This document shows, piece by piece, positions 1-8,968 of a stretch of 64,000 nucleotides of DNA. Position 1 is the first letter of the stretch, and every line of letters starts with the position of its first letter. This stretch comes from Paenibacillus eucommiae (GTDB lineage: Bacteria > Bacillota > Bacilli > Paenibacillales > NBRC-103111). The position numbers were made by a program, and so were the translations under genes. The DNA is taken from NCBI RefSeq assembly GCF_017874215.1, contig NZ_JAGGLB010000029.1, forward strand, positions 1 through 64,000. Direction: 5' to 3'. Below the pieces are notes generated by a model. The model did not search any database. It was not told the origin of the DNA and saw nothing but the letters and a program-made list of their open reading frames with translations.

Positions 1-76
1 GGTTCTTTCTTTTAAAAAACCTTTGCTAGAACCCCTATTTTCATTCTTGGTGGTGACGTCGGCTACGAACGTCATG

Positions 77-410
77 GATGGTTTTTCATCGTTAAATGAA
101 GAATAAGGAGAGGACACAGTGCTTTTAACGATGAAAAACATCGTTAAAGTAGCAGATCCTTCTCAACTGCGTGCTCTTCATTCCTAGCGCTGCGCCGGCT
201 AGGAAATCTCCTCCAATCAAGAGAAAAACCCTTGCTGGCTGTTCGTTTGGGCTTGGTGTTCGTGTGATTCGTGCGATTGTAGCTAAAGAGAGGGAAGGGC
301 TGTGGGTGGAAGAGCGTTAGCGTCCGCCTTTAAAGATTTGTCTCCTCATCGATTCTATTCAGGGAACAAATCTTTAACAGCGGCTGGAGCCCACAGCCAT
401 TCCCTCCGCA
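77..410 (+). repeat. Composite four-hairpin repeat, copy A (left end truncated)
   Basis: The stretch carries part of one hairpin (77-95), a perfect palindrome at 124-148 built on CGATGAAAAACATCG with TTTAA/TTAAA flanks, a conserved tail, and a long terminal hairpin at about 287-407 whose arms read GGGCTGTGGG and CCCACAGCC. The same order of elements recurs at 25376-25690, 59695-60155 and, inverted, 55675-55935. Compared with those copies, the first two hairpins are missing here. It lies downstream of the helicase gene that ends at 488. No convincing protein is encoded; the open frame at 302-544 crosses the terminal hairpin. Function unknown; it could be a MITE-like element or a structured RNA. 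Confidence 0.75.
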
Positions 411-487
411 ACGCACCCAAGTCACGAACACACACATCAAAGGACGACACAAGGTGTTTATCTTATGAGAGCTTTATTCAGTTAAGC

Positions 488-3400
488 TTAGGATTCTACC
501 CATTCGTGGCGAAGGGCGAACATATCACGGAGTTCTGCGGTTGAAAGCTCGGTGATCCAGCTCTCGCCGCTGCCAACGATTTGCTGGCTAAGCTCCAGCT
601 TGCGCTCGATCATCTCGTCGATGCGCTCCTCCAGTGTGCCAAGGGTCACGAACTTGTGCACCTGCACATGACGGGTCTGGCCGATCCGGAAGGCGCGGTC
701 CGTTGCCTGGTTCTCAACAGCGGGATTCCACCACCGATCATAGTGGAAGACGTGATTGGCCGCTGTGAGATTGAGCCCGATGCCGCCAGCTTTCAGCGAA
801 AGGATGAAGATGCAGCGCTGCTCTTCCGCAGGCAGCTGAGAGTTCTGAAAGTGCGCGATCATCTCGTCGCGCGCCGTCTTGGAGGAGCCGCCGTGCAGGA
901 ACAGCACAGGCTCCGAAAGCTCTCGCTGCAGAACGGATTGCAGCAGGTGTCCGGTCTCGACAAATTGCGTGAAAATCAGGCATTTGTCGCCTTCCTGGCG
1001 CAGCTCCTGAACCATTTCCAAGAGGCGCTCCAGCTTGTTGGAACGTCCGCTCCACGGAGCGTTGGGCCCTTCTTTGAGCAATAAAGCAGGATGGTTGCAC
1101 ACTTGCTTGAGCTTCGTCAAAGCGGCCAAAATAATGCCGCGGCGTTCCATGGGCGAGAGCTTATCAAGCCGGTCGAACATATCCTGGATGTAGTTCTCGT
1201 AGAGTGAGCCCTGCTCCGCAGTTAGCGAGACGAAGGTTTTCGACTCGTTCTTTTCCGGGAGATCGAGCTGAATGGCCGGATCCTTTTTTACCCGGCGCAG
1301 CAGGAAAGGACGAATCAGCCGCTGCACTTTGCCGATGATTTCACTGTCCTGGGTTCGTTCAATGGCATTCACATAACGGTTCGTGAAGTCCCTGACGGTG
1401 CCGAGATAGCCGGGATTAGCGAAGTCAAAGATGGACCATAGCTCTGTAAGACGATTTTCTATAGGCGTACCGGTCAGTGCGATGCGATGATTTCCATCGA
1501 GCCGGCGTATGGCTGAAGCCTGCTTGGTATAGGCGTTTTTGATGTTCTGCGCTTCATCCAGACATATAGAATTCCATGTAACTGCACCGAGCTCAGCCTC
1601 GTCAAGATGCGATAGCGTATAGGAAGTCAGCACCAAATCGATGCCTGACAAAATTTTCTTGAAGGCATCGCCCTTCGATCTTTGGGGTCCGTAATGGAGA
1701 TGGACCTTTAGTGAAGGCGCAAACCGTTTCAGCTCCATCTGCCAATTACCCAGAACAGAGGTTGGGCAGATGAGCAGGGATGGTGTCTCAGGGGCTTCCT
1801 GTTCTTTGACTGTAAGAAGGTAGGTGATCCACTGGATCGTTTTGCCTAGTCCCATATCATCGGCTAAGCAGCCTCCCAATCCACATTTGCGCAAAAACAA
1901 GAGCCATGAGATGCCGTCCATCTGATAATGCCGCAGGGATCCCTGGAACGAAGCAGGGGTCTGGGCGGCAGGGATAGAGGAGGTCTGGGTCAACTGGTCG
2001 ATCATCTGCTGGAGCTGATCGTTCAGCTCTACCTCCATCTCGAACATGCGCTCAACTTCGGGATCAAGCTCACCGGGAGTGAGGCCCTGAGCTTCTCCAG
2101 AGAAATGGAGCTCCAGTACGTCGCGGAAGGACAGCCCCTTCTTCTTATCCACCTGTTTAAGAATTTGCTGGATCTGGGCGATGAATCGCGGATCGAGCTG
2201 AATCCAATTGCCGCGGATCTGCACAAGACGGCGCTTTTCCTCCAGCAGCTGGCGAAACTCATCTTCCGTCAGCTCCAGATCGCCGATTGCGAGCCTCCAA
2301 TCGAACTGCATCAGCTGGCTGATGCCGAACAATCGCTCGTGTGCGGAGCCAACGGAGGACTTGATCTTAGCCCGCAGCTTAGGCTTCTGCTTGCTAATCC
2401 GCTCCCACCATGCCGGAAGAAACACGGAGGTCCCGGTTTCCGCAAGCCGAACGCTGCCCTCTGAGAGGAAGCGCCAAGCCTCAGCCTCCGTCAGCTTCGT
2501 GCGGATTCTGTTAGGCACTGCTTCTCCAGCTGTGTGGCCAGCGCCTTTACCTGCAGCTTTAGCTTGTTCAGCAGCTTGAGCAGCCAACTGAGCTGACAAT
2601 TGAGCTCCAGCGCCAGCAGCTTCATGCCCAGGATCATGCGCAGGATCATGTCCGGCTCCATGCTCGGCTCCATGCACAGCTTCATGCCCAGCCCCATGGC
2701 CAATTTCATGGCCAACAAACTGCCCAGACGTTGCCCCGGCATTTGCCGCAGCACTTGCCCCAGCTGCCGGCGCAGCAGCCGCTTCATCGGCCGCAGCATC
2801 CAGCCAAGGCAGGATGCGCAGCCACTTGGCGCTATCGCGCTGCACGCGGCCGAGCTCCGGCAGCCAGTGCTCCGGCAGCGGCAGCTCGCCTGCCAGCGGC
2901 TCGCCCGCTGGCGTGATCGTGCGCAGCACGTCTTTATCCTGCCGGTCCTGCAGGAGGAGGCGCAGCTGCCAGGAGCCCATATCGGCAGGCTCGACAAGCT
3001 GCAGGCAGGTGCGCATAGGCGTCGGATCCTGCCGCCAGCCAATGGCGACGAGCCAGTCCTCCTCGTCCAGCCAAAGATCAGGCGGCAGCTCGCCTTTGCG
3101 CATAAGCGGGTAAGTCGCCTCAAGCTGCCGCAAATTCTCTTTCAGAACACCGTCGTCATCGACCCATTCCGGAATAAGGACATCAATCCATTGGCGTACA
3201 GCCGCGGTTTCCAGGCTTTGCAGATCGTCCGGCAGCTCCAGCTTCCAGCCCATCTCGCCGATTTTCCACTTCTCATAATCGGGGATGAAGCGGCCCTGGG
3301 TCAGAGCTTCTTTAATGGCGGGCGCGAGCTTTAAGAAGCTCATGGCATCCCGGTCCCAAAGCAGCTTCGTATGCTGCACGGGAGCCGGATTGCTGAAATA

Positions 3401-3628
3401 ATCGAGAGCTTCCAGAGAGCTAAGCTCGAGGCCTTCCCGGTGGAGATATTCGCCCGTTTCTATAAAGGTGCCATAGAAGGAAGGCTTATACCAGGCAAAA
3501 AGGATGTGCTTGAGATCCATAGCATCCCATACACCGCCGTTAGAGCGGCTGCCCCAAAGAAACAGGGAGCCGTTGGGCAGTGGGGCGGCATGTATAGTGA
3601 GCGTGCTGGTTTCAATCATCGAATCCAT
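488..3628 (-). CDS. SNF2-family DEAD/DEAH-box helicase
   Basis: A 1046-residue SNF2/Rad54-type ATPase of the bacterial HepA-like class, expected to translocate on double-stranded DNA and remodel protein-DNA complexes. Visible motifs: Walker A DDMGLGKTIQW near residue 590, motif II LDEAQN near 690, motif III LTGTPIENRL, then the C-terminal helicase lobe with LKAGGIGLNLT and motif VI DRAFRIGQ near 980. The N-terminal third resembles the SNF2-associated domain of bacterial members. Residues about 280-370 are a low-complexity Ala/Gly/His insert with a repeated GHxxGH pattern. The start overlaps the end of the SWIM protein gene by 13 bp, so the two form a translationally coupled operon; two ATGs (codons 1 and 4) are possible starts. 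Bacterial SNF2 and SWIM proteins are often neighbours, which suggests a shared DNA-related task. Confidence 0.93.
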   Translation of the reverse strand: MDSMIETSTLTIHAAPLPNGSLFLWGSRSNGGVWDAMDLKHILFAWYKPSFYGTFIETGEYLHREGLELSSLEALDYFSNPAPVQHTKLLWDRDAMSFLKLAPAIKEALTQGRFIPDYEKWKIGEMGWKLELPDDLQSLETAAVRQWIDVLIPEWVDDDGVLKENLRQLEATYPLMRKGELPPDLWLDEEDWLVAIGWRQDPTPMRTCLQLVEPADMGSWQLRLLLQDRQDKDVLRTITPAGEPLAGELPLPEHWLPELGRVQRDSAKWLRILPWLDAAADEAAAAPAAGASAAANAGATSGQFVGHEIGHGAGHEAVHGAEHGAGHDPAHDPGHEAAGAGAQLSAQLAAQAAEQAKAAGKGAGHTAGEAVPNRIRTKLTEAEAWRFLSEGSVRLAETGTSVFLPAWWERISKQKPKLRAKIKSSVGSAHERLFGISQLMQFDWRLAIGDLELTEDEFRQLLEEKRRLVQIRGNWIQLDPRFIAQIQQILKQVDKKKGLSFRDVLELHFSGEAQGLTPGELDPEVERMFEMEVELNDQLQQMIDQLTQTSSIPAAQTPASFQGSLRHYQMDGISWLLFLRKCGLGGCLADDMGLGKTIQWITYLLTVKEQEAPETPSLLICPTSVLGNWQMELKRFAPSLKVHLHYGPQRSKGDAFKKILSGIDLVLTSYTLSHLDEAELGAVTWNSICLDEAQNIKNAYTKQASAIRRLDGNHRIALTGTPIENRLTELWSIFDFANPGYLGTVRDFTNRYVNAIERTQDSEIIGKVQRLIRPFLLRRVKKDPAIQLDLPEKNESKTFVSLTAEQGSLYENYIQDMFDRLDKLSPMERRGIILAALTKLKQVCNHPALLLKEGPNAPWSGRSNKLERLLEMVQELRQEGDKCLIFTQFVETGHLLQSVLQRELSEPVLFLHGGSSKTARDEMIAHFQNSQLPAEEQRCIFILSLKAGGIGLNLTAANHVFHYDRWWNPAVENQATDRAFRIGQTRHVQVHKFVTLGTLEERIDEMIERKLELSQQIVGSGESWITELSTAELRDMFALRHEWVES

Positions 3629-5217
3629 TTTCCTTTCTTTAGCTCTTCTTGAAAAGCGCGAAGCCGCGAGAACTTATCCGCCAAGCGATAGATGAATTGC
3701 TCCCATCGTTCCTCCTGATTAAGCTGCTTGTAATAGCTGTGCAGCTTTTTGAGCAGCCTCACGGCTGTCTTGTAGGAGGTGCGGTTTTTCTCCAAAACCG
3801 TTCTCTCCACAGCCTGATGATACAGCGGGAGCAGCAGGCTCGGATCGCATTCTTCAATAGCGCGCAGCTCGAGAGCGTACAGGCTTAGCGGCGAGATCCT
3901 GTTGGCAAGCTGCAGATCCACCCACAGCTTGTAACGCTGGGTTTGCAGCAAGTAAGCCGTATAATAGTAATAGGATCTAGGCAGCAGTGATTCCATCACT
4001 TCAACCCACTCCGCATCGGAGTCCAGCTGCTTGGCCGTGTCCAGCCAGAACTGGCAGAAGCTGCGGAAATCCTCATGGGCAGCCTTATGGATAGAGGGAA
4101 GGAGCCAGCGCAGCCATCTAAGCGTATCCTCATAGCGTTCATGCTGGTAATCGTTTTTCAGATAAATAAAAAAGTCGGAGGCGTTGCACGTATGAAGCTC
4201 ATCCAAGCGTCCGAAGGCCTGCTCCCAATTGCCCCGGATTACATCAAAATGGGCTCTGGCGATCAAAAGTGTATCTTTTTTCCTGGCAAGCAAATCTTTC
4301 TTATCCAATAACAGCTCTAACCGGCGTTGTTCCTTCTGGGACCATCCGAGCTTCTCATCGATGTTCCACCAGATCAAGCGGTAGATAAACAGCCAGTCGA
4401 TCGGACTGTCCTTGCCATGCAGCGACAATTCCCCTAGCAGCGTAAGGGTGGCCTGCCAGTGCTTGGGCTCTGCGGCAATATTTTTGGGCTTTGCTTCTAT
4501 GCTCTTAATGAGCTCGAGCAGCTGCTCCTGGCATTTTTCGGCCGCTAGTTTACAGCCATTTTCATGATAATAAGACAAGTAGGAGCTTTTGGTATCCTGG
4601 TAAAATTGCTCGATCTTACGCATCATGAACAAGATGACATGCAGTTTATATACAATTCTAAGCGGCTCATTCCATTTCTCCGCATAGAGTGGAAGAGTTT
4701 CAAGAGCAGAATCAAAGAAGGTTTCAATGGAATTCTGATGCGAGATCGAGAAGCCATGGAATTTCCCTTCGAAAAAGCGCTGCCACTCCTGCGGCAGTTG
4801 GTCCGCCATAGGCTCTATCGGTTTGGCCAACTTTTTGTCCTGGGGAGAGGGGGCGGCGTGCTTGCTTTTTTTACGTGTAAGAATCGCTTGCTTCAGCTGC
4901 TGCAAAATAAGTTCCGGGCGGCCATAGGGCGAGTACAAACTGAAAAAAACCGCAGCCATATGCTTGCAGTACCCGTTATGTGAGCAGCTGCACTCGCTGT
5001 CAGGGAAATCCTCCAGATCAATCACGGTCTTAGAGTTCTGGGTTCCTTTCACCAGCGCCTCTACCCGGCCCCCTATCAGGCTCACATTTGTTACTCTTCC
5101 TTTGTGATAACAGTCCCAGCCCTCTTCAAGAATGACGGCATCATAACGGTCCTGGACCTGCTTGATCAGGTAGTTCATTCTGTTTTTTGGGATTAGCAGT
5201 TTCACCATTTGTTCCAT
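3616..5217 (-). CDS. SWIM zinc-finger protein
   Basis: A 533-residue protein with an N-terminal SWIM finger near residues 75-90, read as CSCSHNGYCKH, the CxCxnCxH zinc signature thought to bind DNA or protein. The rest is helical, with no catalytic motif that I recognise. A ribosome site GGAGG sits 4 bases before the ATG. It is the first gene of a two-gene operon with the SNF2 helicase, whose start overlaps its end by 13 bp. SWIM-SNF2 pairs are a known genomic association, so a role as targeting subunit for the helicase is a reasonable inference, not shown. The upstream 200 bases separate it from a divergent small gene and must hold both promoters. Confidence 0.85.
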   Translation of the reverse strand: MEQMVKLLIPKNRMNYLIKQVQDRYDAVILEEGWDCYHKGRVTNVSLIGGRVEALVKGTQNSKTVIDLEDFPDSECSCSHNGYCKHMAAVFFSLYSPYGRPELILQQLKQAILTRKKSKHAAPSPQDKKLAKPIEPMADQLPQEWQRFFEGKFHGFSISHQNSIETFFDSALETLPLYAEKWNEPLRIVYKLHVILFMMRKIEQFYQDTKSSYLSYYHENGCKLAAEKCQEQLLELIKSIEAKPKNIAAEPKHWQATLTLLGELSLHGKDSPIDWLFIYRLIWWNIDEKLGWSQKEQRRLELLLDKKDLLARKKDTLLIARAHFDVIRGNWEQAFGRLDELHTCNASDFFIYLKNDYQHERYEDTLRWLRWLLPSIHKAAHEDFRSFCQFWLDTAKQLDSDAEWVEVMESLLPRSYYYYTAYLLQTQRYKLWVDLQLANRISPLSLYALELRAIEECDPSLLLPLYHQAVERTVLEKNRTSYKTAVRLLKKLHSYYKQLNQEERWEQFIYRLADKFSRLRAFQEELKKGKWIR

Positions 5218-5434
5218 CGAACCTCCGCGCTACATTCCTTTCTCCATAGTAACAGATTTTTTCCGAAAATGCCCATTTCCATAGCTTATGCCACTTGTAA
5301 GTTTTTTATCCTTCTCTATGAAATCGATTCGGGCTGTCCGAAGCACTTGCGCCTGATTTCCTGTCAGCATTGTGGTAAAGTGTAATTAGACGAAAATGTG
5401 TGAATAGATAAGGTATAATGATCTGAAAGGATGA

Positions 5435-5734
5435 ATGACATTGGGCGTTAAGCATGCTAGGGAATATGCAGTCATCATTGATGATATGGTTCGAGGGATC
5501 GGCCAGGTTAACAATGTATATGAATTTTTTGATATGACCGAGGGTGAGTGGCTTGAACTGGAGCTTCCTGAGCAGGAGGAGTGTTTGAAGACGCTGGCTG
5601 ATGACATTTTTTACGGACTTGGTTCGGAGCCAGTGATGAATGTGGGTGATGGCGTAATTCGCCATGACGGAGATAACCATGTCATTCGTGTTCATGATGG
5701 GGACAACCTGATTTCCGTTATTTATTTAATCTGA
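5435..5734 (+). CDS. Small hypothetical protein upstream of recQ
   Basis: A 99-residue acidic soluble protein that I do not recognise. It has no signal peptide, membrane segment or Cys/His cluster; the C-terminal part contains a HDGDN motif repeated twice (RHDGDNH and VHDGDNL). The start at 5435 has an AAAGG site just upstream, and a TATAAT box at 5414-5419 would place transcription only a few bases before the ATG, so a very short leader is expected. It ends 25 bases before recQ on the same strand and is probably co-transcribed with it. Codon use looks like its neighbours. Probably a real conserved hypothetical gene; function cannot be inferred. Confidence 0.65.
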   Translation: MTLGVKHAREYAVIIDDMVRGIGQVNNVYEFFDMTEGEWLELELPEQEECLKTLADDIFYGLGSEPVMNVGDGVIRHDGDNHVIRVHDGDNLISVIYLI

Positions 5735-5759
5735 AAAGTCATTGAGGTGTTAAGGAAAC

Positions 5760-7568
5760 ATGTTGGAAGAAGCGAGTCGAGTATTGCAGCAGGTATACGG
5801 CTACCCTGAATTCAGGGAAGGTCAGAAACATATAATAACCAGCCTTCTTGCAGGCAAGGATACGTTAGGGATTATGCCTACTGGAGGCGGGAAGTCGATA
5901 TGCTACCAGGTGCCCGCCATGCTGATGGAAGGGGTAACGCTGGTAGTTTCCCCGCTTATTTCACTGATGAAGGACCAGGTGGATGCCCTGCACAGCTTCG
6001 GGGTGTCCGCTACTTATATCAACAGCACACTGGAGGCCAAAGAGGTTGAGAAGCGCATACAGGGGGCGATGCAGGGGAAGTACAAGCTGCTCTATATTGC
6101 TCCTGAACGGCTCGAATCTGAACGTTTTCGTGCTCGTATGCATGCTTTAAATTTGCCGTTTGTAGCGATCGATGAAGCGCATTGCGTCTCTCAGTGGGGC
6201 CATGATTTCCGTCCTAGCTATGTGTCGATTGCACCTTTTATCCGCGGCTTGCCGATTCGTCCGATCGTAGCTGCCTTTACAGCAACCGCGACCGCTGAGG
6301 TAGCGGAGGATGTAGCGAGACTACTGGACTTGAACAATCCGGATATTTATATAAATGGCTTTAGCCGGGATAATCTGGAGCTGATTATTTTGCGCGGCGA
6401 GAATAAGCGCGACTTCGTCCAGGCGCACGTCAAGGAGCATACGCATCAGCCCGGCATTATTTATGCGGCCACACGTAAGGATGTCGATGAGCTGTACGAG
6501 CTGCTGCGCAAAAAAGGCTTCGCCGTAGGCAAATATCACGCCGGGCTGACTGAGGAGGAGCGCTCTCATTTCCAGGAGGCCTTCCTCTATGATGATATTC
6601 GTGTAATCGTGGCGACGAACGCCTTCGGTATGGGGATAGATAAATCCAATGTGCGATACGTGATTCATTACAACATGCCGAAAAATATGGAGGCTTACTA
6701 CCAGGAAGCCGGCCGCGCGGGCAGAGATGGAGAGCCTAGCAAATGTATGGTGCTGTTCAGCGCACAGGATATTATGACACAGAAATTCCTGATTGAGCAG
6801 AATCAAATCTCTCCCGAACGTAAAGCCAACGAATACAAAAAGCTGCAAACGATGATCGATTATTGCTACTCACCGCGCTGCCTGAGGAACTATATTTTGC
6901 ATTATTTCGGCGATGAGCATATAACGGAAGCATGCGGTAATTGCAGCTCCTGCAAGGATGACAGGGATTCAGTGGACATTACGGTTGAAGCGCAGAAAAT
7001 TTTCTCGTGCATACGCCGCATGAATGAGCGTTTTGGGATTTCGATGGTCGCCTCCGTACTGAAGGGATCCAAGCTGAAAAAGGTGCTCGAGTATCGCTTT
7101 GACCGTCTGCCCACCTACGGTATACTGCGGGATCTACCCGAGAAGGAAATTTCCGATCTTATCAATGTGCTGATCTCCGAGGGCTACTTGCAGCTGTCCG
7201 ATGGACAGTATCCGGTCGTCAAGCTGCAGCAGCCCGCCGCGGATGTGCTTATGGGTAAAATGAGCGTCTACCAGAAGGTGCGCAGGCAGCAGCAGAAGGC
7301 CGCAGCGATCGACAACACCTTGTTCGAGCAGCTGCGTCTGCTTCGGCGGGAGATTTCCCAGCGGGAGAAGGTTCCTCCGTATATTATTTTTACGGACAGT
7401 ACGCTTCGTGAAATGAGTGAAATATGCCCGACAACAGCGGCAGGGATGCTGGCTATCAAGGGCGTTGGGGAAGTCAAGTTCCGTAACTATGGCGGCCTGT
7501 TCCTGGAGCTGCTGCAAAGCTATACGGGAGAAACAGCGGCTGCTTTTGAAGAGCCGTTTCACGACTAG
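5760..7568 (+). CDS. recQ: ATP-dependent DNA helicase RecQ
   Basis: A 602-residue 3'-to-5' DNA helicase of the RecQ family, acting in recombination and replication-fork repair. Motifs in order: Walker A PTGGGKSICYQ near residue 42, DEAHCVSQWGHDFRP near 138, AFTATAT, the RecQ motif VI GRAGRDGEPS near 320, the four-cysteine zinc site (CYSPRC...CGNCSSC, about 370-398), a winged-helix region, and a C-terminal HRDC-like segment ending near GVGEVKFRNYG. Length fits short Bacillales RecQ proteins. ATG chosen for the weak GAGG/AAGGA site upstream. It follows the 99-residue gene by 25 bases and converges with a GNAT gene 10 bases downstream, with no obvious terminator between them. Confidence 0.96.
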   Translation: MLEEASRVLQQVYGYPEFREGQKHIITSLLAGKDTLGIMPTGGGKSICYQVPAMLMEGVTLVVSPLISLMKDQVDALHSFGVSATYINSTLEAKEVEKRIQGAMQGKYKLLYIAPERLESERFRARMHALNLPFVAIDEAHCVSQWGHDFRPSYVSIAPFIRGLPIRPIVAAFTATATAEVAEDVARLLDLNNPDIYINGFSRDNLELIILRGENKRDFVQAHVKEHTHQPGIIYAATRKDVDELYELLRKKGFAVGKYHAGLTEEERSHFQEAFLYDDIRVIVATNAFGMGIDKSNVRYVIHYNMPKNMEAYYQEAGRAGRDGEPSKCMVLFSAQDIMTQKFLIEQNQISPERKANEYKKLQTMIDYCYSPRCLRNYILHYFGDEHITEACGNCSSCKDDRDSVDITVEAQKIFSCIRRMNERFGISMVASVLKGSKLKKVLEYRFDRLPTYGILRDLPEKEISDLINVLISEGYLQLSDGQYPVVKLQQPAADVLMGKMSVYQKVRRQQQKAAAIDNTLFEQLRLLRREISQREKVPPYIIFTDSTLREMSEICPTTAAGMLAIKGVGEVKFRNYGGLFLELLQSYTGETAAAFEEPFHD

Positions 7569-7578
7569 TGCGGGTGTG

Positions 7579-8067
7579 TTAGGAATAGACCATGCAGTGG
7601 AAGGTGGCTAGGCCATTCGGGGTCATTCGTTCATAGGTATCCGTAATGGCGAAGCCTGCTTTCATATAAGTCCGCTGCGCTCTAATGTTCCAAATGAGCA
7701 CTTCAAGATCGATTTGGTTGGAGGGCGCTCTTGCTACAGCTTCTCGCACTAAGAGCTTCACGAAGGCTGTTCCGAGGCCCTTGCCAACACGATCCGGATG
7801 AAGCCCCAGCCCAAGACGGGTGACACCAACAATCGGGAAAAATTGTACAAAACCGCACAAGCTTTGCTGTTCATCCAGCACTGCAAAATACTGCTGAGCC
7901 CTAATAGCCGGATCGGCATAATCCAGCTCTTCCAGTACCATTTGCTCCCAGTTCGGCCAATTGTACAGATCGTATGGATAAGGATATCTCCATTTACATA
8001 TTAATTTTCCATGCTCTTCCTCCAGAGGGACTATGCACCAGGGTAATTCGATTTCTTCGGTTTCTAT
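7579..8067 (-). CDS. GNAT acetyltransferase with non-canonical start or 5' frameshift
   Basis: The GNAT fold is clear from LGLHPDRVGKGLGTAF (acetyl-CoA loop) and the C-terminal NIRAQRTYMKAGF segment. The first ATG in frame (7941) gives only 120 residues and misses the normal N-terminus, but the frame continues upstream with family-like sequence (ELPWCIVPLEEEHGK... PYDLYNWPNWEQM) to about 8067, about 162 residues. No ATG, GTG or TTG occurs in this extension before a TGA. An ATA at 8065-8067 follows an AAAGGA site, or an ATG at 8076-8078 would read into it if one base were restored. So this is either a rare start codon or a gene with a 1-nt frameshift at codon 4. Substrate unknown. Convergent with recQ. 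Confidence 0.7.
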   Translation of the reverse strand: METEEIELPWCIVPLEEEHGKLICKWRYPYPYDLYNWPNWEQMVLEELDYADPAIRAQQYFAVLDEQQSLCGFVQFFPIVGVTRLGLGLHPDRVGKGLGTAFVKLLVREAVARAPSNQIDLEVLIWNIRAQRTYMKAGFAITDTYERMTPNGLATFHCMVYS

Positions 8068-8129
8068 GGTGATTCCATCCTTTCAAATTGTTTTGGGAAG
8101 CTACACAAATCAAATGAAAGAGGCTTGTC

Positions 8130-8789
8130 ATGCAAGTAGCGCTTAAGATTGCAATGTCTACTACTACTTTATTCTCTATGCTATTCTTCAGTACCATGCT
8201 TTTTCGATTCTCTATACGGAAATCTACCGTTGTTTTGCTGCTTCTTGCCGCCTTTATAACCGCTAATTTTAATTATATGGTGATAAATATTTGGGGGATG
8301 CAGGTTATTGAGCCCGTGCTTTCCCTGTTGATTCAAAGCATGATGCTTTTTTTAATACTTAGAATCAAAGCACATCATGCTTTGATTATTACTTTTTTTG
8401 GAGTTATTGTATATACTTTAATTCTAGGTGTTATGATTTTGATCGTGAATATTATAAACGGAGTTTCGCATAGTGAAATTCTGCTTGCCAACCAGTACAT
8501 CTTCATTATTAAGATTCCGACTGTTCTGGTTATGTGGCTGCTTTCTTCTTACCTTTACCGTTCGCGTTTCGGCTTCACGCTTGTCAGCGGCAAAAGTTTT
8601 AGCCGGACGAATTTGCTCGTAGGGCATAAGTTTGTCCTCACCTTTCTACTGGCATTATTGGTTTTTATAGTGGCTATTTATGCAATGATGGTCCATTCGG
8701 GTTATATGGTCTGGATTATGCTTAGTTTTTTTGTTGCCCTCGTTGTTATGTTATTTTATTTATATAAAAAGGAAATGGATGGGGATTAG
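8130..8789 (+). CDS. Polytopic membrane protein, sensor-like domain without kinase
   Basis: A 219-residue protein that is almost entirely hydrophobic, with six or seven predicted membrane spans and a short charged C-terminus. It resembles the N-terminal membrane-sensing half of Firmicutes GHKL histidine kinases (AgrC/CitA-like), but the catalytic half is absent: translation stops after the last span and no HATPase motif follows in the next 180 bases. AAAGAGG lies in front of the ATG. The gene is visibly more AT-rich than recQ. It may be a truncated kinase or an independent small membrane protein. Nothing in the flanks (GNAT genes) indicates a ligand. Confidence 0.6.
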   Translation: MQVALKIAMSTTTLFSMLFFSTMLFRFSIRKSTVVLLLLAAFITANFNYMVINIWGMQVIEPVLSLLIQSMMLFLILRIKAHHALIITFFGVIVYTLILGVMILIVNIINGVSHSEILLANQYIFIIKIPTVLVMWLLSSYLYRSRFGFTLVSGKSFSRTNLLVGHKFVLTFLLALLVFIVAIYAMMVHSGYMVWIMLSFFVALVVMLFYLYKKEMDGD

Positions 8790-8968
8790 CCTTGGAAGAC
8801 TCCAAGCATGCGGGTGGATTTAGTGTTTGGATGTTTGGATGTAGTGCTTGGCTTTAGTGCTTGGATCTGTATCTAAATACAAATCTTCCGGTTTTTACTC
8901 CATTCTTCTATAGGGATTTCCGCTTACAATTAAAGGATGGACGAAGATGAATAAGGAGGCGTTGAACA

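Noticed and set aside
302..544. 80-codon frame at the left end
   Set aside because: It runs through the terminal hairpin of repeat copy A; the equivalent frame in copy D (60034-60330) shows the same hairpin-driven coding illusion.
2600..3334. 244-codon plus-strand frame opposite the helicase
   Set aside because: Its sequence mirrors the low-complexity and coding bias of the SNF2 gene, with no family-like motif and no start site.
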